Shown here piece by piece: positions 63,181-64,000 of a DNA stretch of 64,000 bases. The stretch is from Unio delphinus (Eukaryota; Mollusca; Bivalvia; Unionida; Unionidae), in contig JAQISU010000096.1 in the NCBI GenBank assembly GCA_029339505.1, positions 920,501-984,500 of the forward strand, given 5' to 3'. The first letter of the stretch is position 1. Each line of letters begins with the position of its first letter. The notes under the pieces are model-generated. The model was not told the origin of the DNA and did not search any database. It worked only from the letters and a program-made list of their open reading frames with translations. The translations under genes and the position numbers were made by a program.

Positions 63181-63296
63181 AAAATACAATGAAATTATGG
63201 AGAAAAGCTTGGTATTTACCTCAATAAAGCTAGCATTGATGTAACCATTGGCTTCATCTGGTGGTAGGTCAGTCAGAATCACCCTACTGTAGTCAT
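2381..63296 (-). CDS. Receptor-type protein tyrosine phosphatase-like gene, partial (six internal exons)
   Basis: Gene-level entry joining exons 63296-63220, 38660-38624, 35967-35870, 33260-33129, 8987-8839 and 2516-2381. Introns are about 24.6, 2.7, 2.6, 24.1 and 6.3 kb. Every junction has GT/AG sites and the phases fit (1-2 split, 0-1 split, 0, 0, 2-1 split). The product is about 209 continuous residues of a classical PTP domain, in canonical motif order: YINAS, YIATQGP, FWHMVW, CDKYW, RTFKI, VHC P-loop, NMVQT. PTPs dephosphorylate phosphotyrosine, and receptor forms sit in the plasma membrane. Here the P-loop Arg is Lys and the WPD loop is degenerate, so activity is doubtful. Exon sizes of 77, 37, 98 and 136 bp match the receptor PTP pattern as I recall it. 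No transmembrane or ectodomain exon is present, so receptor type is inferred. D1 versus D2 is unresolved; YIATQGP looks D1-like. There are no internal stops. Confidence 0.88.
2517..3665. other. Intronic DNA with a short direct duplication
   Basis: Intron between PTP exons 8987-8839 and 2516-2381. It is mostly AT-rich. One direct duplication of about 63-69 bp occurs at 3111-3173 and 3174-3242, each copy starting TTTTGATGTTG and ending CACAATTAATT. Confidence 0.6.
3667..3717. repeat. (TAA)n microsatellite
   Basis: About 17 uninterrupted AAT/TAA trinucleotides, preceded by TTAATTAATTTT. Confidence 0.95.
3824..4075 (+). mobile_element. tRNA-derived SINE, family 1 (full-length copy)
   Basis: The head looks like a class II (Leu/Ser-type) tRNA: box A TGGCCGAGTGGTCTAAAGC and box B GGTTCAAGTCT, 60-70 bp apart. 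A tRNA-unrelated body follows (GAGAAAACTTGCCAGTAGC...), and the tail is GCTGAAAAATGATGTTAAAC then an A/C/T-rich end. Tails ending in AAATG(A/G)xGTTAAAC are familiar from molluscan SINEs. Further copies are at 24568-24814, 25358-25609 and 46172-46405. This copy is plus-strand, antisense to the host gene. The tRNA-like part lacks a proper acceptor stem and is not a tRNA gene. Confidence 0.85.
4076..4834. other. Intronic DNA, no gene seen
   Basis: Unique-looking AT-rich sequence between a SINE and a LINE. No coding or repeat signal recognised. Confidence 0.5.
4835..7412 (+). mobile_element. Degenerate RTE-like non-LTR retrotransposon with (GAT)n tail
   Basis: A non-LTR element in plus orientation, antisense to the host gene. 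An endonuclease remnant includes TWHTPNGTHHNQIDYILVQN (about 5190-5253) and a GSDHDLI block near 5300. Reverse transcriptase follows in shifting frames: KGKAAGVDNIPAELVKNG near 6010, EEQIGFQSGRSTTEQIF near 6290, FIDFKKAFDRVWHEA near 6395, GVQQGCLLSPTLFNIYLE near 6556, and FADDID near 6690. The C-terminal region has KLKWYGHVTR (7135) and RRRDRQRKKW (7220). At least five frame changes or stops break it. It ends in a (GAT)n tract (7370-7412), as RTE-type elements often do. The clade assignment rests on motif style and tail; the 5' edge is approximate and the N-terminal endonuclease is partly missing. Confidence 0.82.
5921..6862 (+). pseudogene. Reverse transcriptase pseudogene of the RTE-like LINE
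   Basis: The fingers-palm part of RT lies in three separate open segments (about 5921-6106, 6206-6490 and 6536-6862), joined only by frameshifts and stops. The metal-binding FADD core is intact at the residue level (FADDID), as is the upstream DFKKAFD Asp block. The element cannot make a full RT from this copy. It is old relative to the SINE at 24568, which has clean target duplications. Confidence 0.8.
7413..8372. other. Intronic DNA, no gene seen
   Basis: AT-rich intron sequence between the LINE tail and the 65-bp minisatellite. No exon motif found on either strand. Confidence 0.5.
8373..8885 (-). repeat. 65-bp minisatellite built from a PTP exon end plus splice donor
   Basis: Eight units at an exact 65-bp spacing, with donor boundaries at 8384, 8449, 8514, 8579, 8644, 8709, 8774 and 8839. 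In gene sense each unit encodes VKFM(S/F)KVSGPMLVHC followed by CAG|GTAAAG and about 15 bp of intron. The rightmost copy is the real 3' end of exon 8987-8839; the other seven are in the downstream intron. The His-Cys codons are preserved in all copies (CAT or CAC, then TGC), and so are the donors. Differences between copies are mostly single substitutions. There are no indels, suggesting recent expansion or homogenisation. Confidence 0.93.
8839..8987 (-). CDS. PTP-domain exon with degenerate WPD loop and catalytic Cys
   Basis: A 149-bp exon. The acceptor ends TTTTTTAG|GAAGG and the donor is TGCAG|GTAAAG. It reads EGTSEFQLLKHFEMVGF, then NDDFTDPGFLLDC, then RRRIVKFMSKVSGPMLVHC, and ends in a split codon. 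It aligns with E-x-x-E-V-x-Q-F-H-F-T-x-W-P-D-H-G-V-P...LL.F...V....GP..VHC. The general-acid WPD loop appears as F-N-D-D, keeping an Asp in register but losing Trp, Pro and the following H-G. The nucleophilic Cys of VHC is retained. The last 47 bp of the exon and the donor are the rightmost copy of an eight-copy 65-bp minisatellite, so seven more donors lie downstream in the intron. Confidence 0.86.
9070..9198. repeat. 42-bp minisatellite, three copies
   Basis: Units start ATGCAGAGAGATATGTAAG and include GTGTCACCTAGTTATAATA. Starts at 9070, 9112 and 9154 give a 42-bp period. The copies differ by about one base. Confidence 0.92.
9199..10426. other. Intronic DNA, no gene seen
   Basis: AT-rich sequence with a (GA)n tract at 9988-10018. 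No coding signal recognised before the satellite begins. Confidence 0.5.
9988..10018. repeat. (GA)n microsatellite
   Basis: About 15 GA dinucleotides, uninterrupted. Confidence 0.95.
10483..11735. repeat. 660-bp higher-order duplication inside the satellite
   Basis: The block from about 10483 reappears 660 bp later from about 11143, that is 20 units of 33 bp. The match is nearly exact through about 11071 versus 11731, after which the variant order diverges. One visible difference is AGCATAATAT near 10630 versus GGCATAATAT near 11290. Confidence 0.85.
11702..16821. repeat. Satellite macro-duplication, copy A (5,120 bp)
   Basis: This segment of the 33-bp array is repeated directly at 16822-21941, with every variant unit, truncated unit and irregular junction in the same order. 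The single difference I found by eye is A at 13578 versus T at 18698. 5,120 is not a multiple of 33, because small indels inside the block are shared by both copies. Confidence 0.93.
16822..21941. repeat. Satellite macro-duplication, copy B (5,120 bp)
   Basis: Direct tandem copy of 11702-16821. The match extends a few bases past the end and stops at 21950, where TTCTT replaces TTCTG. Beyond this the array continues to 23872 with independent variant order. Confidence 0.93.
23873..24239. other. Intronic DNA next to the satellite, possible LINE 5' remnant
   Basis: No clear coding. The last 150 bp could be decayed sequence of the LINE fragment that follows, but no motif is firm. Confidence 0.4.
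24240..25115 (+). mobile_element. CR1/Jockey-type LINE reverse transcriptase fragment, split by a SINE
   Basis: Plus-strand decayed RT. Near 24263 it reads VAIMDVSKAFDNISHLRLK, the RT palm block (D-x-S-K-A-F-D-x-(I/V)-x-H) with its catalytic Asp, followed by a frame-disrupted FLSGWRKNVVL stretch. After the SINE at 24568-24814, the reading resumes with DLKARAFQILVCSVLEYSA near 25037, matching the CR1/Jockey motif (K-x-x-x-Y-x-x-L-V-R-P-x-L-E-Y-x). Several stops and frameshifts are present. It is antisense to the host gene. Edges are approximate. Confidence 0.72.
24568..24814 (+). mobile_element. tRNA-derived SINE, family 1, nested in a LINE
   Basis: Same family as 3824-4075. Box A-like GCCAGAGTGGTCTAAAGTGC and box B GGTTCAAGGCT are present. 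The tail ends in (ACA)n. Perfect 14-bp target duplications ACCTAAACACCAGC flank it at 24554-24567 and 24815-24828, and both lie inside the LINE fragment. Confidence 0.93.
25358..25609 (-). mobile_element. tRNA-derived SINE, family 1 (minus strand)
   Basis: The head at the right end reads, in sense, GTGGTCGAGTGGTCTAAAAC; the tail at the left is CTGAAAAATGGCGTTAAACC in sense. Perfect 13-bp target duplications TTAAAACCAGTGT occur at 25345-25357 and 25610-25622. This copy is in the same orientation as the host gene. Confidence 0.93.
25623..27724. other. Intronic DNA, no gene seen
   Basis: AT-rich intron. It contains a short (TA)n near 26688-26701 and a pyrimidine-rich run (TCTTCCTCTTCTTCTTC) near 26880. 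No exon or transposon signal was recognised. Confidence 0.5.
27725..28175. repeat. About 64-bp minisatellite, about seven copies
   Basis: Units contain GGAGAAAATTCCCTCCTCCA, then ATCAGTAAA(C/T)AGAGGTTGAG and AACAAAAACATGATTCCAGT. Length varies slightly (CAT versus CAATT before GGAG). Minus-strand open frames across it are repeat artefacts. Confidence 0.92.
28176..29534. other. Intronic DNA, no gene seen
   Basis: No coding family recognised. The minus-strand frame near 29286-29495 was examined as a possible exon and does not match any PTP block. Confidence 0.5.
29535..29927. repeat. 131-bp tandem repeat, three copies
   Basis: TAAGCAAGTAATCATCATTG recurs at 29541, 29672 and 29803, giving a 131-bp period. 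Each unit also has GGCAATATCCCCATC and CCAACATCTGGCTTTGA. Copies 1 and 2 are nearly identical; copy 3 has a shortened end. Confidence 0.93.
29928..31353. other. Intronic DNA, no gene seen
   Basis: AT-rich, with homopolymer T and A runs. No coding or repeat structure recognised. Confidence 0.5.
31354..32386 (+). mobile_element. Internally deleted pogo-like DNA transposon (1,033 bp)
   Basis: Bounded by TA dinucleotides (31352-31353 and 32387-32388). Terminal inverted repeats: the left end starts CCGTATTTTCACGCATTTAA and the right end, reverse-complemented, CCATATTTTCGCGTATATAA. Subterminal TATAAGACGC repeats occur on both sides. The interior holds a short transposase-derived frame (31848-32113) and a TATATAAA box at 31746-31753. 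TA target sites and the transposase C-terminus fit the Tc1-mariner/pogo superfamily. It lies 740 bp past the donor of PTP exon 33260-33129, in antisense orientation. Confidence 0.85.
31848..32113 (+). pseudogene. Truncated pogo-like transposase mini-ORF
   Basis: An 88-codon frame. It opens MPKQKSY, resembling the start of pogo-type transposases, then jumps to what looks like the transposase C-terminus: TTIINGFRKCGIIPK (compare (I/S)xxSF+KCGI in the family), followed by an acidic Ser/Asp-rich tail ending ETDDDEKEDE. The DNA-binding helix-turn-helix and the DDE catalytic core are missing, so the element is non-autonomous. An in-frame Met upstream (31802) is less likely as the start because MPK matches family N-termini. 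Whether the mini-protein is made is unknown. Confidence 0.7.
32389..33128. other. Intronic DNA, no gene seen
   Basis: Lies immediately downstream of PTP exon 33260-33129 in gene sense. No additional exon detected. Confidence 0.5.
33129..33260 (-). CDS. PTP-domain exon with CDKYW and RTFKI motifs
   Basis: A 132-bp, 44-codon phase-0 exon. The acceptor is TACACCTTGCAG|CAA and the donor AGG|GTTTGT. It starts QQCDKYWGDV, passes through HGDIHICLEDV and ends LTIRTFKIRR. This corresponds to the PTP block K-C-x-x-Y-W-P...YGDI.V...D...L....IRTF.I. The normally conserved Pro after YW is Gly, and the acidic run that usually follows is replaced by a less typical stretch (LSVQKYVR). These changes fit the relaxed catalytic constraint seen in the two following exons. 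The next exon lies 24.1 kb away across the 13.4-kb satellite. Confidence 0.9.
33261..34732. other. Intronic DNA, no gene seen
   Basis: Part of the 2.6-kb intron between PTP exons 35967-35870 and 33260-33129. AT-rich. No motif seen. Confidence 0.5.
34733..34859 (-). other. Coding-like stretch of unknown origin in a PTP intron
   Basis: On the minus strand an open stretch bounded by possible CAG (34860-34862) and GATAG|GTTGGT sites reads SHSVIHIAQM, then SPYNGVTVQTQVADMSVSPG, then ASGLFQITVDDR. Its composition is more protein-like than the surrounding AT-rich DNA. Its phases (1 in, 2 out) do not fit between the flanking phase-0 PTP exons, and the PTP domain needs nothing here. It could be a pseudo-exon, a relic of another gene, or chance. 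No family recognised. Confidence 0.2.
35870..35967 (-). CDS. PTP-domain exon with FWHMVWQE motif
   Basis: A 98-bp exon. The acceptor is CTGTTTTCCCTCAG|GA and the donor ACG|GTATGA. After completing the Gly codon of the previous exon it reads PKGRNVALFWHMVWQE, then GVHCIVMATGLFENST. This is the core PTP block Q-G-P...FW.M.W.......IVM.T.L.E, which forms central beta strands and the hydrophobic core. It ends in phase 0, so the next exon starts with QQCDKYW, the standard continuation. No stop or frameshift is present. The sequence resembles the expanded receptor PTP paralogues of molluscs (family knowledge, not searched). Confidence 0.9.
35968..36639. other. Intronic DNA, no gene seen
   Basis: AT-rich intron between PTP exons 38660-38624 and 35967-35870. 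Confidence 0.5.
36640..38259. mobile_element. Possible foldback-type element with TTTCACTGAAAT-rich ends
   Basis: The left end begins GAGATCAAA (36640) and the right end finishes TTTGATCTC (38259), an inverted pair. Both ends carry about 180-270 bp rich in imperfect copies of TTTCACTG, CAGTGAAA and TGAAATTTC in opposing orientation, while the 1.1-kb middle is ordinary AT-rich DNA without coding. This resembles a foldback or MITE-like insertion. No clear target duplication was found and the inverted ends match only loosely beyond nine bases. Confidence 0.35.
38624..38660 (-). CDS. PTP-domain 37-bp micro-exon (GYFGYKEYIATQ)
   Basis: A 37-bp exon flanked on the minus strand by a T-rich acceptor ending TTTTCAG and the donor CAAG|GTTAGA. 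It encodes GYFGYKEYIATQ plus one base of the next Gly codon. The residues match the invariant PTP segment (G-Y-x-x-x-x-x-Y-I-A-T-Q-G-P) that follows YINAS. A 37-bp exon at this position is typical of receptor PTP genes. It is far too short for ORF-based detection and was found from motif order. Phase agrees with both neighbours. Confidence 0.87.
39055..39660. repeat. 59-bp minisatellite, about 10 copies
   Basis: Units contain GTACTAATACAGTGATAAGA, TAATAGGGACAGACTGATAT and CATGGTATCAGACA(C/A)AATT. The period is 59 bp, with occasional short indels (a missing ATC, an added ATGTAG). Confidence 0.93.
39661..40520. repeat. Divergent minisatellite adjoining the 59-bp array
   Basis: About 14 units of 55-60 bp, with the shared core AATGCCACTCTTAGGACACA and then ACTATAGTTTACAATGA(C/T)AATATAA. 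The unit shares GATAAGATAAT, GACAGACTAATG and GGACACAA with the preceding array. The two look like one repeat that diverged into sub-families along its length. Confidence 0.88.
40521..41584. other. Intronic DNA with dispersed-repeat character
   Basis: No gene. Around 40780-40960, and again at 41690-41950, phrases such as CATTTAGGAC, CAATACCCT and AAGATTTTCAA(G/A) recur, suggesting an old dispersed repeat. A poly-A run is at 40978-40989. Confidence 0.4.
41585..41622 (-). mobile_element. Head-only fragment of SINE family 1
   Basis: In sense it reads GAGTGGCCAAGTGGTCTAAA, the box A region of SINE family 1, then diverges at once. Only the 5' head is present, which is unusual for 3'-primed retroposons and suggests later deletion. 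Confidence 0.6.
41623..44518. other. Intronic DNA, no gene seen
   Basis: AT-rich intron with a T-run followed by a G-run (43081-43110). Plus-strand open frames there are short and lack family motifs. Confidence 0.5.
44520..44630. repeat. 57-bp direct duplication
   Basis: TATGTGCTCTAAGTTATATT with ATACCA(T/C)ATGTGTGCT and GGATATAGAATTT occurs twice in tandem with few differences. Confidence 0.85.
44842..45021. repeat. 59-bp minisatellite, three copies
   Basis: AACAAGTGTCAATTGACTGG then ATATGGGTGTTGATAACCTT recurs at 44842, 44901 and 44960, almost identically. Confidence 0.93.
45041..45362 (-). mobile_element. tRNA-like SINE, family 2
   Basis: A copy of the sequence at 59745-60066. In sense (minus strand) the right end carries a tRNA-like head: GATGCAGGAGGTC and a box B-like region GTTCGAACCCC. 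A body follows with TTAAGAGTTTAATGTTAGG and GTCAGGATAATGTGGATGC, and the tail is CA-rich. The second copy keeps the box A-like GGTGGCCTAGTGGTTAG. The two copies share about 300 bp with scattered substitutions. This family is distinct from family 1. Confidence 0.75.
45363..46171. other. Intronic DNA, no gene seen
   Basis: Short open frames on both strands, none with recognised motifs. Confidence 0.45.
46172..46405 (-). mobile_element. tRNA-derived SINE, family 1 (minus strand)
   Basis: The sense head is CCGAGTGGCCGAGTGGTCTA and the box B region GGTTCGAGTCT; this is the best-preserved promoter of the family copies here. Tail in sense: AAAAAATGGCATTAAACCAT. Target duplications are not clear. 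Confidence 0.9.
46406..47016. other. Intronic DNA, no gene seen
   Basis: AT-rich. The plus-strand open frame at 46742-46999 contains no recognised domain. Confidence 0.45.
47017..47064. repeat. Tetranucleotide (GGAT)n / (ACAG)n tract
   Basis: GGATGGATGGATGGATT followed by GACAGACATACAGACAGACA. Confidence 0.85.
47139..47492. repeat. 27-bp minisatellite, about 13 copies
   Basis: The unit TATCATGATTACCATACATA then A(T/A/C)TACAT recurs with variants (ATTACCGTAAACAAT, GTTTCC). The 27-bp unit leaves frames open on both strands, which are artefacts. Confidence 0.92.
47493..48466. other. Intronic DNA, no gene seen
   Basis: AT-rich. The plus-strand frame at 47662-47865 has no family resemblance I can name. 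Confidence 0.45.
48467..49165. repeat. 70-bp minisatellite, about 10 copies, decaying rightward
   Basis: Units contain GGCATTTAACATCATCTACC, AAGTAATTAACTGTCAAAAC and AAGTTGAACCTCAATGGCC. Early copies are exactly 70 bp apart and nearly identical. From about 48830 units become mosaic (GTGGCACTTCAATGAACTTA, AATGTCACATACC). Confidence 0.92.
49166..49818. other. Intronic DNA, no gene seen
   Basis: No motif or repeat recognised. Confidence 0.45.
49819..49889. repeat. (TA)n microsatellite
   Basis: About 35 TA dinucleotides, uninterrupted. Confidence 0.97.
49973..50022. repeat. (GA)n microsatellite
   Basis: About 25 GA dinucleotides. Confidence 0.97.
50646..50708. repeat. (CA)n microsatellite
   Basis: About 31 AC dinucleotides. 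Confidence 0.97.
50709..51478. other. Intronic DNA, no gene seen
   Basis: AT-rich. Near 50740-50830 it resembles the minus strand of 1920-2040 (CTGATCTGCCAT, GATTACTCCTAACAAAC), suggesting a shared old dispersed repeat. Confidence 0.5.
51481..51658. mobile_element. MITE with TA target duplication (178 bp)
   Basis: Flanked by TA at 51479-51480 and 51659-51660. The left terminus is CAGTAGAATCTGTCTTGAAA and the right terminus, reverse-complemented, CAGCAAAACCTGTCTTGGGA; both continue GACCAC. Related to 59542-59714. There is no coding capacity. The TA sites and CAG ends fit a Tc1-mariner/pogo-type non-autonomous element. Confidence 0.85.
51700..53440. repeat. 46/47-bp minisatellite, about 36 copies
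   Basis: Units contain AGAAATCAGTTACAGTACAC and TTGTAA(T/A)GGGAATACACTAA, then (A)ACTAAC. The 46/47-bp alternation comes from one extra A. T/A variants of the central base alternate in a patterned order, and blocks recur (for example 52170-52330 resembles 52680-52850), showing multi-unit duplications. The right end decays after 53370. Confidence 0.95.
53441..54030. repeat. Degenerate dispersed repeat, left part
   Basis: Contains phrases such as AAGGGCACAACTATGATAAC, AAGGGACATAACTCCATTC and AAAAGTGGGCCAGTCAGTC that recur in looser form at 54880-55860. Phrases of this type are common in molluscan dispersed repeats. Edges are uncertain. Confidence 0.5.
54031..54700 (+). mobile_element. CR1/Jockey-type LINE C-terminal fragment
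   Basis: The plus-strand translation shows EQATKYLGVELSRDLSWK (near 54100), NLGFLGRNLLINNEEVKS (near 54182), PGLEYCSTVWNPHNKDL (near 54262), and MVQRRAARFTTN (near 54328). This is the classic segment downstream of the RT core in CR1/Jockey-like elements (KYLGV...LGFLRRNL...LEYxxxVWDPH...VQRRAARF). Stop codons interrupt it three times. Only the 3' half is present, as expected of a 5'-truncated insertion. It sits within the degenerate dispersed repeat. Confidence 0.85.
54880..55860. repeat. Degenerate dispersed repeat, right part
   Basis: Several imperfect units carry GAAA(C/T)xAAAGTGGG, AATCAxxGGxxxTAACTC, and TACCAAxTT(C/T)xxxTGAAA. The unit length is irregular, at about 150-200 bp. No coding. 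Resembles 53441-54030. Confidence 0.5.
56086..56187. repeat. 100-bp direct repeat, copy 1
   Basis: Begins TATATAAAAGCACC and contains GAATTATCTATCCAATGCTG then CTTGTTTGATCCAAAATTCA. The second copy is at 56484-56585, with about five differences. Confidence 0.88.
56484..56585. repeat. 100-bp direct repeat, copy 2
   Basis: Pairs with 56086-56187. The 296 bp between them shows no coding or recognisable element. Segmental duplication and flanking direct repeats of a relic are both possible. Confidence 0.88.
56992..57055. repeat. (AAT)n then (ATC)n microsatellites
   Basis: About 11 AAT units then about seven ATC units, separated by a short ATTACTACTC. Confidence 0.95.
57056..59540. other. Intronic DNA, no gene recognised
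   Basis: AT-rich intron. A less AT-rich stretch at 58420-58680 (with CGTGCCCCTAGAAGGGGC, a near-palindrome) may be part of a dispersed repeat. The plus-strand frame at 57838-58125 was inspected and matches no family I know. Confidence 0.45.
59542..59714. mobile_element. MITE with TA target duplication, second copy (173 bp)
   Basis: TA at 59540-59541 and 59715-59716. Left terminus CTATAAAACCTGACTTTAGA, right terminus reverse-complemented CTGTATATACCTGTTTTGAA; both continue to GACCAC. Same family as 51481-51658, more diverged. Confidence 0.78.
59745..60066 (-). mobile_element. tRNA-like SINE, family 2 (second copy)
   Basis: In sense the head reads CTGGTGGCCTAGTGGTTAGA, a box A-like start, then TGTCCACCTTGGATGCAG. 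The body matches 45041-45362 (GCACTCAGCATTAAGAGG, CAGACATCATAGCAATATGA) and a CA-rich tail follows at the left end (TGTGTCTGTG on the plus strand). Confidence 0.8.
60640..61700 (-). mobile_element. Decayed non-LTR reverse transcriptase (CR1/Jockey-like), minus strand
   Basis: The minus-strand translation, read across frames, gives SAGVDGIIDF near 61650, EPDN*RPISYSAKHI near 61490, FKSYLSDRSYKVIFGN near 61190, GLP*SILGPILFLQFKNDLP near 61110, then a worn region toward IRI*TG near 60780. Order and spacing match RT domains: (S/A)G.DGI, NYRPIS, SYLSNR.Q.V..., G(V)PQGS.LGP.LF..(Y/F).ND(L/M). Many stops and frameshifts are present. It is in the same orientation as the host gene, and no intact product is possible. 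Confidence 0.7.
61701..62339. other. Intronic DNA, no gene seen
   Basis: Probably includes further decayed sequence upstream of the RT remnant. No motif firm enough to call. Confidence 0.4.
62340..62770. repeat. 53/54-bp minisatellite, about seven copies
   Basis: Units contain TGGAGTTTCCATGTTCCAAC, TACATCCATTCTTTTGATGG and GCATTTTGTGCTG. The last two copies are more diverged (GGATTCTCCATGTTCCAGCT). Confidence 0.9.
62868..63025. repeat. Short-unit repeat of CTCATGGAAAATCTCATAAT
   Basis: CTCATG(G/C)AAAATCTCA alternates with TAATCTCATG. The basic unit is 16 bp, organised as 32-34-bp pairs. Confidence 0.88.
63109..63178. repeat. (TA)n microsatellite beside a PTP exon
   Basis: 35 TA dinucleotides. 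On the gene's sense strand it starts 41 bp after the splice donor of exon 63296-63220. Confidence 0.97.
63220..63296 (-). CDS. PTP-domain exon with YINAS motif (first visible exon)
   Basis: A 77-bp exon. On the minus strand the acceptor follows a pyrimidine stretch ending TTCTTGCAG, and the donor is GAG|GTAAAT. It enters with two bases completing a split codon and reads DYSRVILT...NGYINASFIE. This matches the classical PTP motif D-x-S-R-V...YINAS(F/Y)I, which lies in the N-terminal part of the domain just after the phosphotyrosine-recognition loop. The recognition-loop exon (KNRY) should be upstream and was not found before the window end. The next exon is 24.6 kb away. A 70-bp (TA)n tract begins 41 bp past the donor. 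The commonly conserved Asp before YINAS is Gly here. Confidence 0.88.
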
Positions 63297-64000
63297 CTGC
63301 AAGAAAACAGCCATGAAAATTAATTAGTTTTAAGGAATGAATTTTGAATATGGTTTTGTTGGTTATCCATCTCAAGTCTCTTGGATTATGAGTCTGTCTC
63401 ACTAACAGCTATGCTACATTATCTCCCATAACGATCAGAAACTCATAAACAAGTAAACCAAAGTCCATATGACCACTCTTGCTATCTAGTTTACTTCAGC
63501 ATCCCATGTGATTTTTTTAATATCTCTTTTCATGTCTACAACAAGTATCATAATATAAATTAAGCAATATTTGCATCTCGTCAAAAGATACGAGGGGTGT
63601 TTTAAGGTACATAAGTATCCAAAAGGCTATGTAGTAGAGTTAAGGAATGGGATTGAAATGCTTTGTACAAATGTAAAAGATAATGCCACAAAATCTGGCT
63701 TAAATTGATTGGCTATTTTATTTCAGAAAATTAAAACTACAAACTTGTACTCATTTAGACTCTGGGGAACACCTTGCAAGGCTCACCCTGTTTGTACAAA
63801 AAATTTAAGAAAATTATCCAAACAACAACATAAAAAAACCTTTATCTCATTATTTAATGGATAATTTCTTTTTTCAAGCCAGCTTTGAAAGTCAGAATCT
63901 AAAATCCACATCTATACTTGTGTGATATGATAAATAAATCCAGTAGTCTTACAAAGTTAGCATGTTAAGAAAGTATTTCTTTTTAAAAAAACATCAAGGG
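63297..64000. other. Intronic DNA upstream of the first visible exon
   Basis: The expected preceding PTP exon (KNRY block) was looked for on the minus strand and not found. AT-rich, no repeats. Confidence 0.5.

Overview
The window looks like nuclear DNA of a lophotrochozoan invertebrate, most likely a mollusc and plausibly a bivalve. It is AT-rich, has short exons separated by multi-kilobase introns, and carries tRNA-derived SINEs, decayed RTE-like and CR1/Jockey-like retroposons, TA-flanked DNA transposons and many minisatellites. Nothing in it is prokaryotic.

One host gene is supported. Six minus-strand exons (63296-63220, 38660-38624, 35967-35870, 33260-33129, 8987-8839, 2516-2381) join in frame with consensus splice sites and encode most of one protein tyrosine phosphatase (PTP) domain of receptor type. 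Both the 5' and 3' ends of the gene lie outside the window, so about 61 kb here is one gene and nearly all of it is intron. The domain keeps the fold motifs (YINAS, YIATQGP, FWHMVW, CDKYW, RTF, NMVQT) and the nucleophilic Cys. The P-loop Arg is Lys, the WPD loop is FND-like, and the KYWP Pro is Gly. It is probably a pseudophosphatase domain.

Layout, left to right: 1-2380 is 3' flanking intron with a minisatellite and a transposon end. 2381-8987 holds two exons, a SINE, a broken RTE-like LINE, and a 65-bp minisatellite made from the last part of the exon plus its splice donor. 10427-23872 is a 13.4-kb satellite of 33-bp units containing a nearly identical 5,120-bp tandem duplication. 24240-32390 has an old LINE fragment split by a SINE, another SINE, minisatellites and an internally deleted pogo-like transposon. 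33129-38660 holds three exons. 38661-63219 is a 24.6-kb intron with minisatellite arrays, microsatellites, SINEs of two families, two MITEs and two RT remnants. 63220-63296 is the first visible exon.

Roughly a third of the window is tandem repeat, all intronic or exon-derived. Long open frames in the satellites are artefacts of unit lengths divisible by three. The most unusual points are the splice-donor minisatellite, the intronic satellite whose units resemble strong 3' splice sites on the gene's sense strand, and the degenerate catalytic residues of the PTP domain.
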